DNA of 33,208 nucleotides from Anaerolineales bacterium (GTDB lineage: Bacteria > Chloroflexota > Anaerolineae > Promineifilales > Promineifilaceae): positions 1 through 33,208 of the forward strand of contig WTJY01000310.1 in assembly GCA_011524645.1 (NCBI GenBank). The letters are read 5' to 3'. The first letter of the stretch is position 1. Each line of letters starts with the position of its first letter. The notes beneath the pieces are model-generated. The model saw only the letters and a list, made by a program, of their open reading frames with translations. It was not told the origin of the DNA and did not search any database. The position numbers and the translations under genes were made by a program. Of the stretch, positions 1 to 6,619 are shown in pieces.

Positions 1-1
1 A

Positions 2-365
2 TTTGATTGAGCTTGTCGTAGCATTGGGCTACCGGAGGCCGCTCACTATTTATTTTTTTGCTCGAAAGATTTACTTTCTTGGCATAATCCGCGTCGAGTC
101 AGGACCCTAAAACCTGCTGACGTAATGCAGTAACGCCATAGCCGATGAAGAAAAATGTCAAGGAGGAGCGCAGAAAAGCGAAGCGGTCCCGTAGGGATTT
201 CGAGAACTCCTTGATATTTTTCGCGGCTATGGCAGGCTTCTGCATAGTCAGCTAGGTTTTATAGGGTTCCTGACGTGCTGGATTTGCGAGAGAAATCTTT
301 CGTTGGGCAAAAAAATAGGGAAGCGGCCGGTGGCCTCAAGTGCGGAGACAATAAGCTCAATCAAA
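2..365 (+). repeat. 364-bp imperfect inverted repeat; candidate rod-shaped RNA or foldback element
   Basis: The two halves pair along nearly their whole length around a centre near 183. The outer arms are a perfect 13-bp inverted repeat (TTTGATTGAGCTT at 2-14, AAGCTCAATCAAA at 353-365). Further matching blocks are 29-42 with 323-337, 46-74 with 292-319, 96-130 with 240-276, and 134-165 with 207-235. Most differences are one- or two-base bulges. The substitutions I could align (for example T opposite G in GGCTACCGG, G opposite T in the AAAAATGTCAAGG block) give G-U wobbles when the + strand is transcribed but A-C mismatches on the other strand. That favours selection on a + strand RNA. I recognise no known family: SRP, 6S, RNase P, tmRNA and retron signatures are absent. 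A foldback MITE is the main alternative. The element starts at the window edge and may be longer. Confidence 0.8.
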
Positions 366-520
366 GCGCGCAGCGCACCGCCAAGGCCCGACGGCAGTCG
401 CGCCTAAGAACAGAGACCCCATGTGACGAAGGGCGAGCCGAGTCAAGGCCCAAAGGCCGCAGACGACAGCCGCACGGCGACAGACGCGGTACGCGCGGGC
501 ACGCCACCATATAGCCTATT
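366..520 (+). other. T-poor, GC-rich tract next to the inverted repeat; 521-637 without visible features
   Basis: From about 366 to 505 the + strand has very few T residues (about half a dozen in 140 bases) and is rich in G, C and A, with short GGCC-containing pairings. It directly follows the right arm of the inverted repeat, so it may be a continuation of the same RNA or element whose partner lies left of the window. The reading frame over it (275-514) gives an Arg-rich low-complexity peptide that looks like a composition artefact. The remaining 521-637 is ordinary AT-rich intergenic DNA in which I see no gene or site. Confidence 0.45.
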
Positions 521-637
521 CAGTTAACTGTTTTGTGGATTGTGTATGTAGCTGTATCCCTTTTGTGGTATCGGGGATGAATAGCAGCACGATCTTATCA
601 ATCTTAGTTGATAACATTCGTTTTCATGATCAAATTT

Positions 638-1075
638 TTACCACAAAGAATCATTTAGCAGAAGCTCTTCTTCATCTTCTCGTCTTCGCTCGGCTAGCTC
701 AATCTGAATAATGTGTGATTGTATTTCTTTTATGTCGCGCTCGATTCTTTCCCTCTCTTGATTGTGTGATCCTTTGATTGCCAGAACAATCACAAATGTT
801 AAACAAGCCATTGCGATTAGGATTGGAGTTCCTGAGACACCACCCATAAGCATTCCAAAGCCTATGAGCAGGGGGAAGAATGCAACAAGCGCGTAAGATG
901 TATCTTGCCCGACTTTTTGTAAATCTCTTTCCCGTTGATATAGCTCTTGTTCTAGTTTTGCTTTCATGTAATGACTTTCTGATTTGAGTTTGATGTAGGG
1001 ATGTTGGTTGAAATCAACTTGGCAATCTTTAACTATTGATGTGATTTTACTCTTTTGGGGACGCTTGTCAATCAA
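638..1075 (-). CDS. small two-TM membrane protein with flanking coiled coils, unknown function
   Basis: This 145-residue protein is not one I recognise. Residues 1-60 are charged, with a predicted helical stretch rich in Glu, Lys and Arg (about 36-58). Two hydrophobic segments follow at about 61-80 and 84-101, separated by a Gly-rich turn. The tail (about 103-140) is strongly charged and coiled-coil-like, with a run of acidic residues near the end. Such a hairpin in the membrane would leave both charged ends on the same side, probably cytoplasmic. The chosen start is a TTG at 1075 with no clear ribosome binding site; an internal ATG at 967 (residue 37) is a possible alternative. A perfect DnaA box lies 3 bp upstream of the TTG, so DnaA could affect expression. 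Codon composition is more AT-rich than the large operon and it has no CGGCCG site. Confidence 0.6.
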   Translation of the reverse strand: MIDKRPQKSKITSIVKDCQVDFNQHPYIKLKSESHYMKAKLEQELYQRERDLQKVGQDTSYALVAFFPLLIGFGMLMGGVSGTPILIAMACLTFVIVLAIKGSHNQERERIERDIKEIQSHIIQIELAERRREDEEELLLNDSLW

Positions 1076-1132
1076 AGTTATCCACAGATTGGAGTTATTT
1101 AGAACTCTCCAAATCCCCCCATCCCTCTACTC

Positions 1133-1183
1133 TAGTTAAATAGTTATAGTTAGAGTAAGTATAGTTATATGTATATATAGTTA
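1133..1183 (+). other. AT-rich TAGTTA repeat stretch, candidate DNA unwinding element
   Basis: TAGTTA occurs five times (1133, 1141, 1147, 1162, 1178) inside an almost GC-free 50-bp stretch next to the iterons and DnaA boxes. Repeated TAG steps resemble the DnaA-trio motif known from origin unwinding regions of other bacteria. The assignment rests on position and composition only. Confidence 0.55.
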
Positions 1184-1184
1184 G

Positions 1185-1269
1185 TGTTTACTCAGTAAAC
1201 ACCCCCTGTTTACTCAGTAAACACCCCCTGTTTATTCAGTAAACACCCCCTGTTTACTCAGTAAACACC
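1185..1269. repeat. four tandem 22-bp iterons with a palindromic core
   Basis: The unit begins at 1185, 1207, 1229 and 1251. Each contains the 17-bp palindrome TGTTTACTCAGTAAACA (one copy has TGTTTATTCAG) followed by a C5 spacer; the last unit is cut after ACC. The 22-bp period is about two helical turns, so a dimeric protein binding each palindrome would sit on the same face of the DNA. The array ends directly before the DnaA-box cluster. It has no spacers, so it is not a CRISPR. Confidence 0.9.
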
Positions 1270-1500
1270 ATGTGGATAACTTGCCTATTTATCCACAGAG
1301 TTATGCACAGGGTTATCCACAGAATTGGCCTTGTTATAAACATTAAAGAATTATGAGAAATAGTGCCTAATTCTGTGAACGTCTGTTCTGTCGTGACACA
1401 ATGGAAACAGATGTCGCACCCGCGAAATGATAAAAATCTGCATCTGAGCTTCATTTTTGGTTAATTTGTTGCTTTCTGTGTAGACGCATGTAGCAGGCAA

Positions 1501-1551
1501 TAAAAAAAGCGATCACTCTTAAAGATTGGCGTCCTGTAGAGTAATCGCTTT
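1501..1551 (-). terminator. rho-independent terminator downstream of tRNA-Lys
   Basis: The arms AAAGCGATCACTCT (1506-1519) and AGAGTAATCGCTTT (1538-1551) pair with a single mismatch and an 18-base loop. On the minus strand they are followed by a run of T (complement of the A run at 1502-1508). The hairpin lies about 60 bp beyond the 3' end of tRNA-Lys. Confidence 0.75.
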
Positions 1552-1613
1552 ATCGTGAACCTTAACAATTAAATAAATTGCCTCGGGTTTTGTGCCAAGG
1601 GCACTGCTTTGAG

Positions 1614-1686
1614 TGAGCCGTGTAGGATTCGAACCTACGACCAATTGATTAAAAGTCAACTGCTCTGCCAGCTGAGCTAACGGCCC
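1614..1686 (-). tRNA. tRNA-Lys (anticodon TTT)
   Basis: The minus strand reads a full cloverleaf: acceptor GGGCCGT pairing with ACGGCTC (one G-U), D-arm GCTCAGCTGGCAGAGC, anticodon loop CTTTTAA with anticodon TTT, and T-arm with GGTTCGAATCC. It is 73 nt long. CCA is not encoded, so it must be added after transcription. A terminator follows at 1551-1501. Confidence 0.97.
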
Positions 1687-1804
1687 AAAGCGAATAGGAT
1701 TATAGCGAGCCTGTGCCCACAAAGCAAGAAATTGTCCAAAAACAACCTAATTCTTACGAAAAATCTTGTTTTGCCGTTTTCGCTGTTTTATAATTTAGTC
1801 ATCA

Positions 1805-1878
1805 CGGGATATAGCTCAGCTTGGTAGAGTGCTGCGTTCGGGACGCAGAGGCCGCCAGTTCGAATCTGGCTATCCCGA
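1805..1878 (+). tRNA. tRNA-Pro (anticodon CGG)
   Basis: The cloverleaf has acceptor CGGGATA pairing with TATCCCG, D-arm GCTCAGCTTGGTAGAGT, anticodon stem CTGCG/CGCAG with loop TTCGGGA (anticodon CGG), and T-arm CCAGTTCGAATCTGG. The C1-G72 pair is typical of bacterial tRNA-Pro. CCA is not encoded. It is transcribed away from tRNA-Lys. Confidence 0.97.
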
Positions 1879-1879
1879 C

Positions 1880-1911
1880 AAAGCGATGTTTATTTTAGAA
1901 GCATCGCTTTT
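1880..1911 (+). terminator. terminator hairpin after tRNA-Pro
   Basis: AAAGCGATG (1880-1888) pairs with CATCGCTTT (1902-1910) and runs into T residues immediately after the tRNA. A second hairpin (TTTCGCTTTT/AAAAGCGAAA, about 1909-1930) overlaps its 3' side. The stem uses the same AAGCGAT core as the tRNA-Lys terminator. Confidence 0.7.
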
Positions 1912-1926
1912 CGCTTTTTAAAAGCG

Positions 1927-1952
1927 AAAAAACTTGCCATGACAAGTTTTTT
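1927..1952 (-). terminator. bidirectional terminator between tRNA-Pro and the small membrane protein gene
   Basis: AAAAAACTTG (1927-1936) and CAAGTTTTTT (1943-1952) form a perfect 10-bp stem with a 6-base loop, giving a T run on either strand. It lies 38 bp past the stop codon of the 1990-2349 gene and can also back up the tRNA-Pro terminator. Confidence 0.7.
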
Positions 1953-1989
1953 CGTGCGTAATAATAAGTTGGACGGAGGGAGTTGTATT

Positions 1990-2349
1990 TTAAAACCGAT
2001 AATGATTTTTTGTTTTGCTGACCCGCTGTAAGTCGAGCATGAGGAATAAGACGAGAGCGGCTTCTAGACCTTTGGAAATTAACCCAAGCGTCTGTTCAAA
2101 CGCGGCCGTTTGATGAACCAAAAAGTACATCATAATGGTGACAATTGTGTAGAGAAGCAACCCCTGTCGTGCGGACTCACGATACCGTTTCAGACGTATA
2201 ATAGGAAGCGCGATGATGCCTAACAGAACGATGTAGCCTAAACCATTTAATTTGAGGATTAAATCCGGTTGAATTAAATGGATGCCAGCTGTTGCCAAAC
2301 CGAAGGCGAGAACTCCTAAAGCTGAAACTGATAATTTTGAATTAGCCAC
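1990..2349 (-). CDS. small integral membrane protein, about four TM segments, unknown function
   Basis: The frame is open from a TTG at 2361, but a GGAGG sits inside its second and third codons, five bases before a GTG at 2349. That GTG is the better start and gives 119 residues (MANSKLSVSALG...). Hydrophobic segments lie at about residues 9-27, 37-54, 64-80 and 86-107 of the shorter form, with a short basic loop (RLKRYRESARQG) between the second and third, which should be cytoplasmic by the positive-inside rule. I do not recognise the family. It stands alone between the tRNA genes and the efflux operon, with terminators on both sides (1927-1952 and 2468-2496). Confidence 0.65.
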   Translation of the reverse strand: MANSKLSVSALGVLAFGLATAGIHLIQPDLILKLNGLGYIVLLGIIALPIIRLKRYRESARQGLLLYTIVTIMMYFLVHQTAAFEQTLGLISKGLEAALVLFLMLDLQRVSKTKNHYRF

Positions 2350-2467
2350 AAAAACCTCCAACTTTAATATCTATAATAACGATCTACGCTTTAGTTTACT
2401 TGCGCAACCTGACAGTTATTATTACGGTGTATGTGAAAAAAAGGTGAATGAGTTTTTGTTTAAAATA

Positions 2468-2496
2468 AAAATGGCCGAATTTTATTCGGCCATTTT
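2468..2496 (-). terminator. rho-independent terminator of the efflux operon
   Basis: AAAATGGCCGAA (2468-2479) and TTCGGCCATTTT (2485-2496) form a perfect 12-bp stem with a 5-base loop. On the minus strand it is followed by a T-rich tail. It lies about 130 bp past the last gene of the operon (stop at 2625); I see nothing else between 2362 and 2624. Confidence 0.85.
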
Positions 2497-2624
2497 GCTG
2501 TAGTACTTTAGTAACTGTTTGCGGCTGATCGCCTAGAATTTTGTCATGATGAGGGTGATTTTCAAGATGGGAACCGGCTAAGATTTTAGCCGACCCCTAT
2601 CGTTCGCAACCTTTTTCCCTTTCG

Positions 2625-4043
2625 CTAGTTGGCGTCCACATCGACAAATGTGGTCATGCCCCAACGGATTGGCAAATCGGATGTGTCGCCTAAGCTAATC
2701 GTGACTTGATAGACAACATCCCCTTGAGAGATGCCTGAAATATTGGCGATTTTAGTGACTTCGCCGGTTAATGTTTCGCTCGGAATCGCATCGAAACTGA
2801 TTTCGACGGTTGACCCGACTTCAACTTTAGCGACATCAAGCTCGGTTAAGTCGGTGGTTTCGATGAGCCAGCCTGATAAATCGGCTACGCTAACGGCCGG
2901 AGCACCCGGTCCTGCCAGCTGGCCGACATCAACGCGAACCGCACCGACTGTGCCGTCGAATGGGGCGACCAAAGTCATTTTAGCTATCGCTGCTTGGGTC
3001 GCTTCAAGAGCCGCTTCGGCAGTTACGACCGCTGATTCCGCTTGTTGTACGGCCGCTTGCGCCTGAATGACACCCGCTTTCGCGATTTCAATGCCCGCTT
3101 TCGCTTGCTCGACCGCAACTTCGACCTGACGCACTTGTTCATCGGTGGCACCGGCTAGAATAAGCGCTAATTGTGCTTCCGCAATCTCTTTTTGCGCTTG
3201 GGCCAATACAACGCCGCCAGATGCGGCAGCACGTTGCCCATTGGTGGCACCTGCTAAAAGCTGATCTAAACCGGATTGAGCCGCTTGCGCATTGGCACGC
3301 GCCGCATTAACTTGTGCCCGTGTTTGTTCTTCAATCGGACCATAAGCGGGGCAGACTTCGGCATCAGCGCCGGGTGGGGTGAAACAGCCATTGATAATGC
3401 TGTCATATGCATCTTCAAGTACAACAAGCTGTGCTTGGGCTGCCGAGACGCGGGCTTGGGCCGCTTGAACGGCCGAATCTGTTGTGACATTCAAGGCTGC
3501 TGCCCGTTGCCCTTGGGCTTGGGCGATGCTGGCATTGGCCGCATCGATTTGCTTTTCAGCCGCTTCGATTTCTTCTGGGCGTGCGCCCGCTTGAATTAAG
3601 GTTAATTGCGCTTCTGCTGCGGTGACCTGTAATTCAGCTGTGCCAACTTGGGCTTCCGCACTTGCTAAACGGCTCTGAGCGGCGACAACGGCCGATTGAG
3701 CCGAGGCTAGACGGGCTTCACCTTGGCTGAGGGCGATTTCTAAATCGGTTGCGTCTAATTGCACCAAGATATCACCTGCTGAGACAGTGTCCCCTTCTTC
3801 CACCATAACTTCAGCAACCAAACCGCCGGTTTGGAAGGCCAAGTCAAGGTATTCCAGTGGAACCACTTCCCCTTCAGCTAATACATTTTGCGGGGTCTGT
3901 TGAGATTGGCTACTACTCGTGTCTGTGGCCGTCGCTTCTGATGCAGCCGGTGCAGCTTCTTCACCACCACACGCAACGAGCAGACCCAAAAGCGCGAGCG
4001 CCAATAAACTATATACGATTCGTTTTCCGTTTATATTCATCAT
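2625..4043 (-). CDS. HlyD/MacA-like periplasmic-adaptor-type lipoprotein (efflux operon, second copy)
   Basis: This 472-residue protein is likely the extracytoplasmic adaptor of an ABC export or efflux complex. It has a lipoprotein signal (hydrophobic stretch about 8-24, lipobox LVAC with Cys25) and then a Ser/Thr/Gln-rich tether. A biotinyl-lipoyl-like half-motif lies at about 70-97 (GGLVAEVMVEEGDTVSAGD). A very long Ala/Gln/Glu-rich coiled coil runs from about 100 to 355 and contains two related blocks (QAGARPEEIEAAE and LAGATDEQVRQVE). The second lipoyl half (APFDGTVGAVRVDVGQLAG) starts near 361, followed by beta-barrel segments ending near WGMTTFVDV. AAGGA lies 7 bases before the first of two adjacent ATGs. 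A lipid anchor instead of an N-terminal TM, and no outer-membrane channel gene nearby, suit a single-membrane cell. It is a paralogue of the next gene upstream, 31 bp away. Confidence 0.9.
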   Translation of the reverse strand: MMNINGKRIVYSLLALALLGLLVACGGEEAAPAASEATATDTSSSQSQQTPQNVLAEGEVVPLEYLDLAFQTGGLVAEVMVEEGDTVSAGDILVQLDATDLEIALSQGEARLASAQSAVVAAQSRLASAEAQVGTAELQVTAAEAQLTLIQAGARPEEIEAAEKQIDAANASIAQAQGQRAAALNVTTDSAVQAAQARVSAAQAQLVVLEDAYDSIINGCFTPPGADAEVCPAYGPIEEQTRAQVNAARANAQAAQSGLDQLLAGATNGQRAAASGGVVLAQAQKEIAEAQLALILAGATDEQVRQVEVAVEQAKAGIEIAKAGVIQAQAAVQQAESAVVTAEAALEATQAAIAKMTLVAPFDGTVGAVRVDVGQLAGPGAPAVSVADLSGWLIETTDLTELDVAKVEVGSTVEISFDAIPSETLTGEVTKIANISGISQGDVVYQVTISLGDTSDLPIRWGMTTFVDVDAN

Positions 4044-4074
4044 GATATTGTCCTTACTGTCTCACGATTGGGTA

Positions 4075-5445
4075 TTATTGTTCGACATCGATGACCACAA
4101 ATGAGGTCATACCCCAACGTAATGGGAGCCCCCCATCATCGTCGATATCGACAGTGACGCGGTAAGTGACATCTCCCAAAACAACTTCTGAAGTTGTTGA
4201 AATATCGCTGATCGTTCCGCTCAATGTTTCACCGGGGAACGCATCGATTTCGATTTCGGCCGTCATGCCGTTGGCGACAGAGACGACATTTAGTTCAGTT
4301 AAGTCTGTGGTATCGATTTGCCACTGGCTCACATCGGCGATAGTGATCACACCCGCACCAGAAACGACAATTTCTCCGACTTTGGGGGTGATTTGAGCCA
4401 CCATGCCGTCGATCGGTGCATAAATGACCGTTTTGGCTAAAGCCGATTCGGCAGAGGCGACCGCTTGTTGGGCTTCCATTAAGGCGCTTTCCGCTTGGGC
4501 TAAACCGGATTCCGCTTGAACGATCGCTAATTCCGCTTCGCTCACCGCGTTTTCCGCTTGTTGTACGCCTACTTCGGCTACTGAAATTTCCTCGGCACGA
4601 GATCCAGCAAGTTGTAGATCAAGCTGTGCTTGGGCCGCATCGCGATTGGCTGTTGCCGCGCTAACACCACCCGCGACCGCTTGTCGTTCGCCCGCTGTGG
4701 CACCCGCTTGGAGTTCGCTCAGGGCGGCGCGTGCGGCTTGAACATCAGCGACCGCTGAATTGAGCTGTAATTCCGCTTGGGTGATTTCCGTGTCCGAAGC
4801 GTTCCCGCCGTTGACAACCGCATCGCGGCTCAATTGAACGGGGACTAAAGCCGCTTCGGCCGCAGCAACTTGGGCTTGAGCCGCTTGAATTTGGGCACCG
4901 GTTGGTCCTTCAACTGTGGCTGCAAATTGACCGTTGGCACTGGTAATTCCCGCTTGGGCTGTTCCTACTTGTGCTTCTGTTACGGCGATTTGCTCGGCCG
5001 TGGCCCCCGCATTGACCAAATCGAGCTGCGCTTGTGCCGAGTCGACACCGACTTGTGCGGCGGCTAAGCCCGCTTCGGCCGAAGCCATCGCCGCTTTGGC
5101 TGATTCCACATTGGCTTCCGCTTGTACGACAGCAGCTTGGGCTTGTTTGAGGCCGATTTGTTGGTCGGTATCGACCAAACGCATCAAGGCATCACCGGCC
5201 GATACAGAATCCCCTTCTGCGACCATTAATTCGGCTAATTCGCCAGAAATTTGAAATGCGGCATCGGCCGAATCGACCGGCACGATACGCCCTTCGGCTG
5301 ATACGGTGCTGACACCGGTATCGAGAGCGATGTTGTTGACATCAACCGCTTCTGTGCCGCTGTCGGCGGCTTCCTCACCGCCAGACCCACAGGCGGTCAA
5401 GACAAGTAGGGCTGATAAGGTCAAGCCCAGCAATAGTCGTCTCAT
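4075..5445 (-). CDS. HlyD/MacA-like adaptor lipoprotein (efflux operon, first copy)
   Basis: This 456-residue paralogue of the downstream gene has the same order of parts. The lipoprotein signal ends in LTAC (Cys19), followed by a Gly/Glu/Ala linker. The first lipoyl half (about 66-93, ISGELAELMVAEGDSVSAGD) leads into a coiled-coil hairpin of about 250 residues made almost wholly of Ala, Gln, Glu and Val, with LVNAGATAEQIAV and LQLAGSRAEEISV blocks. The second half (APIDGMVAQITPKVGEIV) follows, then barrel strands ending WGMTSFVVI. The start ATG is preceded by GAGGAG with good spacing. A perfect 15-bp palindrome (5457-5471) sits just above that site, and the 156-bp gap to the upstream ATPase gene could hold an internal promoter. 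Two adaptors in one operon suggest a hetero-oligomer or alternative adaptors for one pump (inference). Confidence 0.9.
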   Translation of the reverse strand: MRRLLLGLTLSALLVLTACGSGGEEAADSGTEAVDVNNIALDTGVSTVSAEGRIVPVDSADAAFQISGELAELMVAEGDSVSAGDALMRLVDTDQQIGLKQAQAAVVQAEANVESAKAAMASAEAGLAAAQVGVDSAQAQLDLVNAGATAEQIAVTEAQVGTAQAGITSANGQFAATVEGPTGAQIQAAQAQVAAAEAALVPVQLSRDAVVNGGNASDTEITQAELQLNSAVADVQAARAALSELQAGATAGERQAVAGGVSAATANRDAAQAQLDLQLAGSRAEEISVAEVGVQQAENAVSEAELAIVQAESGLAQAESALMEAQQAVASAESALAKTVIYAPIDGMVAQITPKVGEIVVSGAGVITIADVSQWQIDTTDLTELNVVSVANGMTAEIEIDAFPGETLSGTISDISTTSEVVLGDVTYRVTVDIDDDGGLPLRWGMTSFVVIDVEQ

Positions 5446-5456
5446 AATCTAACTCC

Positions 5457-5471
5457 TCACAATTATTGTGA
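5457..5471. promoter_or_regulatory. 15-bp perfect palindrome before the first adaptor gene, candidate operator
   Basis: TCACAATTATTGTGA is fully symmetric and ends 11 bp before the start codon at 5445, overlapping the edge of the GAGGAG ribosome binding site on the minus strand. It shares the TTGTGA half-site with the palindrome at 14911-14928. A small hairpin (CCTATT/AATAGG) lies further up, near 5508-5525. The role as an operator is inferred from symmetry and position. Confidence 0.45.
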
Positions 5472-5601
5472 ATGATAAATTCTCTTTAAGTTACTTTCAG
5501 CTATACGCCTATTTTGATAATAGGTTGTTCGGAAAAGTGGGGGGAATCAAGAAATCTCGCCCCTAAGGATAACGTAAAAAGGGTTGGTTGTACCCTTGCT
5601 C

Positions 5602-6312
5602 TTACCCCTTGCTATCATCGACAATTTTTCCATCGACTAAGAGCAGTTGACGCGAAACGCGGCTGGCTAAATCTCGGTCATGGGTTGCCATTAAAATCGT
5701 TTTGCCCTGCGCCACCATTTCCTCGAAAAGGCGGAAAACCGCATCGGCCGTTTTTGAATCAAGGCTGCCGGTCGGTTCATCGGCGGCGATAAAGTCGGGA
5801 TCATTGGCCAGTGCGCGGGCGATAGCGACGCGCTGACGTTGCCCGCCCGACACGGCCGATGGTGGTTTGTGGGCGTGTTCGGCGATTTCCATTTGTTCTA
5901 GCAAATGCATCGCTCGTTGATATCGGCTACGTTGATTGTGATATAGGTTGCCGAAATCCATGGGCAACATCACATTTTCGACACAGGTCAGCGAGGGCAT
6001 GAGTTGAAAGAACTGGAAAATAACGCCGACAGAACGGCCGCGCCAAACGGCGATTTGTTCTTCATTTAAGGTATGGACTTGTTGGGAGCCGACAACGATC
6101 TCACCCGTGGTCGGCCGGTCGATGCCGGTCAACATGTTGATCAGCGTTGACTTCCCCGCTCCAGACTTGCCAAGCATGGCTACGAATTCACCTTGTTCGA
6201 TCTCAAGATCGATCCCTTTGAGTGCGGGAAATTCACCGGCAGGTGTTTCATAATTTTTTTTCAAACCACGAATCTGGACCAAAGCTTGGTCTCTCTTTGT
6301 TGCTTTTTGCAT
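5602..6312 (-). CDS. ABC transporter ATP-binding protein, MacB/LolD type
   Basis: This is a complete 236-residue nucleotide-binding subunit. Visible motifs are Walker [10 protein letters not shown] (48-56), Q-loop Gln100, signature VSGGQ (154-158), Walker B ending in [10 protein letters not shown] (Glu179) and switch His211 in MATHD. The [12 protein letters not shown] opening and the [15 protein letters not shown] segment are typical of the MacB/LolD/FtsE group, whose ATPases power FtsX-like permeases that move or release substrates without forming a classic pore. It lies between the permease (307 bp upstream, gap filled by a foldback repeat) and the adaptor genes, so it probably serves the same complex. 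It closely resembles the second half of the fused ATPase at 9050-10540, which implies duplication. Confidence 0.93.
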   Translation of the reverse strand: MQKATKRDQALVQIRGLKKNYETPAGEFPALKGIDLEIEQGEFVAMLGKSGAGKSTLINMLTGIDRPTTGEIVVGSQQVHTLNEEQIAVWRGRSVGVIFQFFQLMPSLTCVENVMLPMDFGNLYHNQRSRYQRAMHLLEQMEIAEHAHKPPSAVSGGQRQRVAIARALANDPDFIAADEPTGSLDSKTADAVFRLFEEMVAQGKTILMATHDRDLASRVSRQLLLVDGKIVDDSKG

Positions 6313-6339
6313 CTCTGTTGTCTTGTTTTGTCGAAAAAA

Positions 6340-6513
6340 CCTAGCCCTGTCGGATTTGGTGGGAGTTGATCAATTAACGATTGTCATTCCCACGAAGGTG
6401 GGAATCCAACTCTGTTTGAGCGGTGGATCCCCGCCTACGCGGGGATGACACCCCTGTAAATCGACTATTTTTGAACGATTTACACTTATCCCACCAAATT
6501 CGGCAGTATCAGG
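6340..6513. repeat. foldback (MITE-like) element with nested REP-type hairpins
   Basis: This 174-bp element fills most of the 307-bp gap between permease and ATPase genes. Its 25-bp ends (6340-6364 and 6489-6513) are inverted repeats sharing ATTTGGTGGGA and a less exact outer half. Inside are two short hairpins that are inverted copies of each other: ATTCCCAC-GAAG-GTGGGAAT (6386-6405) and ATCCCCGC-CTAC-GCGGGGAT (6427-6446). A third hairpin, GTAAATCG/CGATTTAC, lies at 6456-6483. The CATTCCC...GGGAATCC pattern resembles widespread bacterial REP sequences. The rest of the gap (6514-6619) shows nothing clear. Folding in mRNA could dampen expression of the downstream operon genes. Confidence 0.75.
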
Positions 6514-6619
6514 AAAAAACAAACCCATAACGTCTGCTTTTACCTACAAGCTGGCAGAATTGTTAGATTTTGTCCATCTGTTGTCAATTTAAGAGATGGA
6601 ATATTTACAATAGAAATCA

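Larger units (their letters stand above)
1078..1321. other. oriC: putative replication origin (DnaA-box cluster, AT-rich unwinding region, iterons)
   Basis: Four perfect DnaA boxes of the bacterial consensus TTATCCACA are visible: 1078-1086 (+), 1271-1279 (-, TGTGGATAA), 1289-1297 (+) and 1313-1321 (+). A one-mismatch box (TTATGCACA) lies at 1301-1309. Between the first box and the cluster are an AT-rich stretch with repeated TAGTTA (1133-1183) and four 22-bp iterons. Box cluster plus AT-rich region plus repeats is the textbook layout of a bacterial origin. No dnaA, dnaN or rep gene is in view, and most genes to the right point toward the site, opposite to the usual bias for a fork moving right. 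A plasmid-derived origin or a DnaA-titrating locus remains possible. Confidence 0.75.

Noticed and set aside
2-365. Inverted repeat as retron msr-msd, 6S, SRP, RNase P or tmRNA
   Set aside because: No reverse transcriptase gene is adjacent, and the diagnostic conserved sequences of these RNAs are absent.
275-514. 79-codon + strand frame with Arg-rich product
   Set aside because: It overlaps the inverted repeat and the T-poor tract; the Arg content follows from base composition and there is no ribosome binding site or family.
1185-1269. Tandem repeats as a CRISPR array
   Set aside because: Units are directly joined with no unique spacers and no cas genes are present.
1254-1454. 66-codon minus strand frame over the DnaA boxes
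   Set aside because: It is built from the boxes and iteron sequence, has no ribosome binding site and gives an unlikely Cys/His mixture.
1519-1722. Minus strand frame of 67 codons
   Set aside because: It lies over the tRNA-Lys gene and its terminator.
3266-3490. Frames within the adaptor, permease, polymerase and other long genes
   Set aside because: They are shadows of the real genes in other frames; their products are biased and lack starts with ribosome binding sites.
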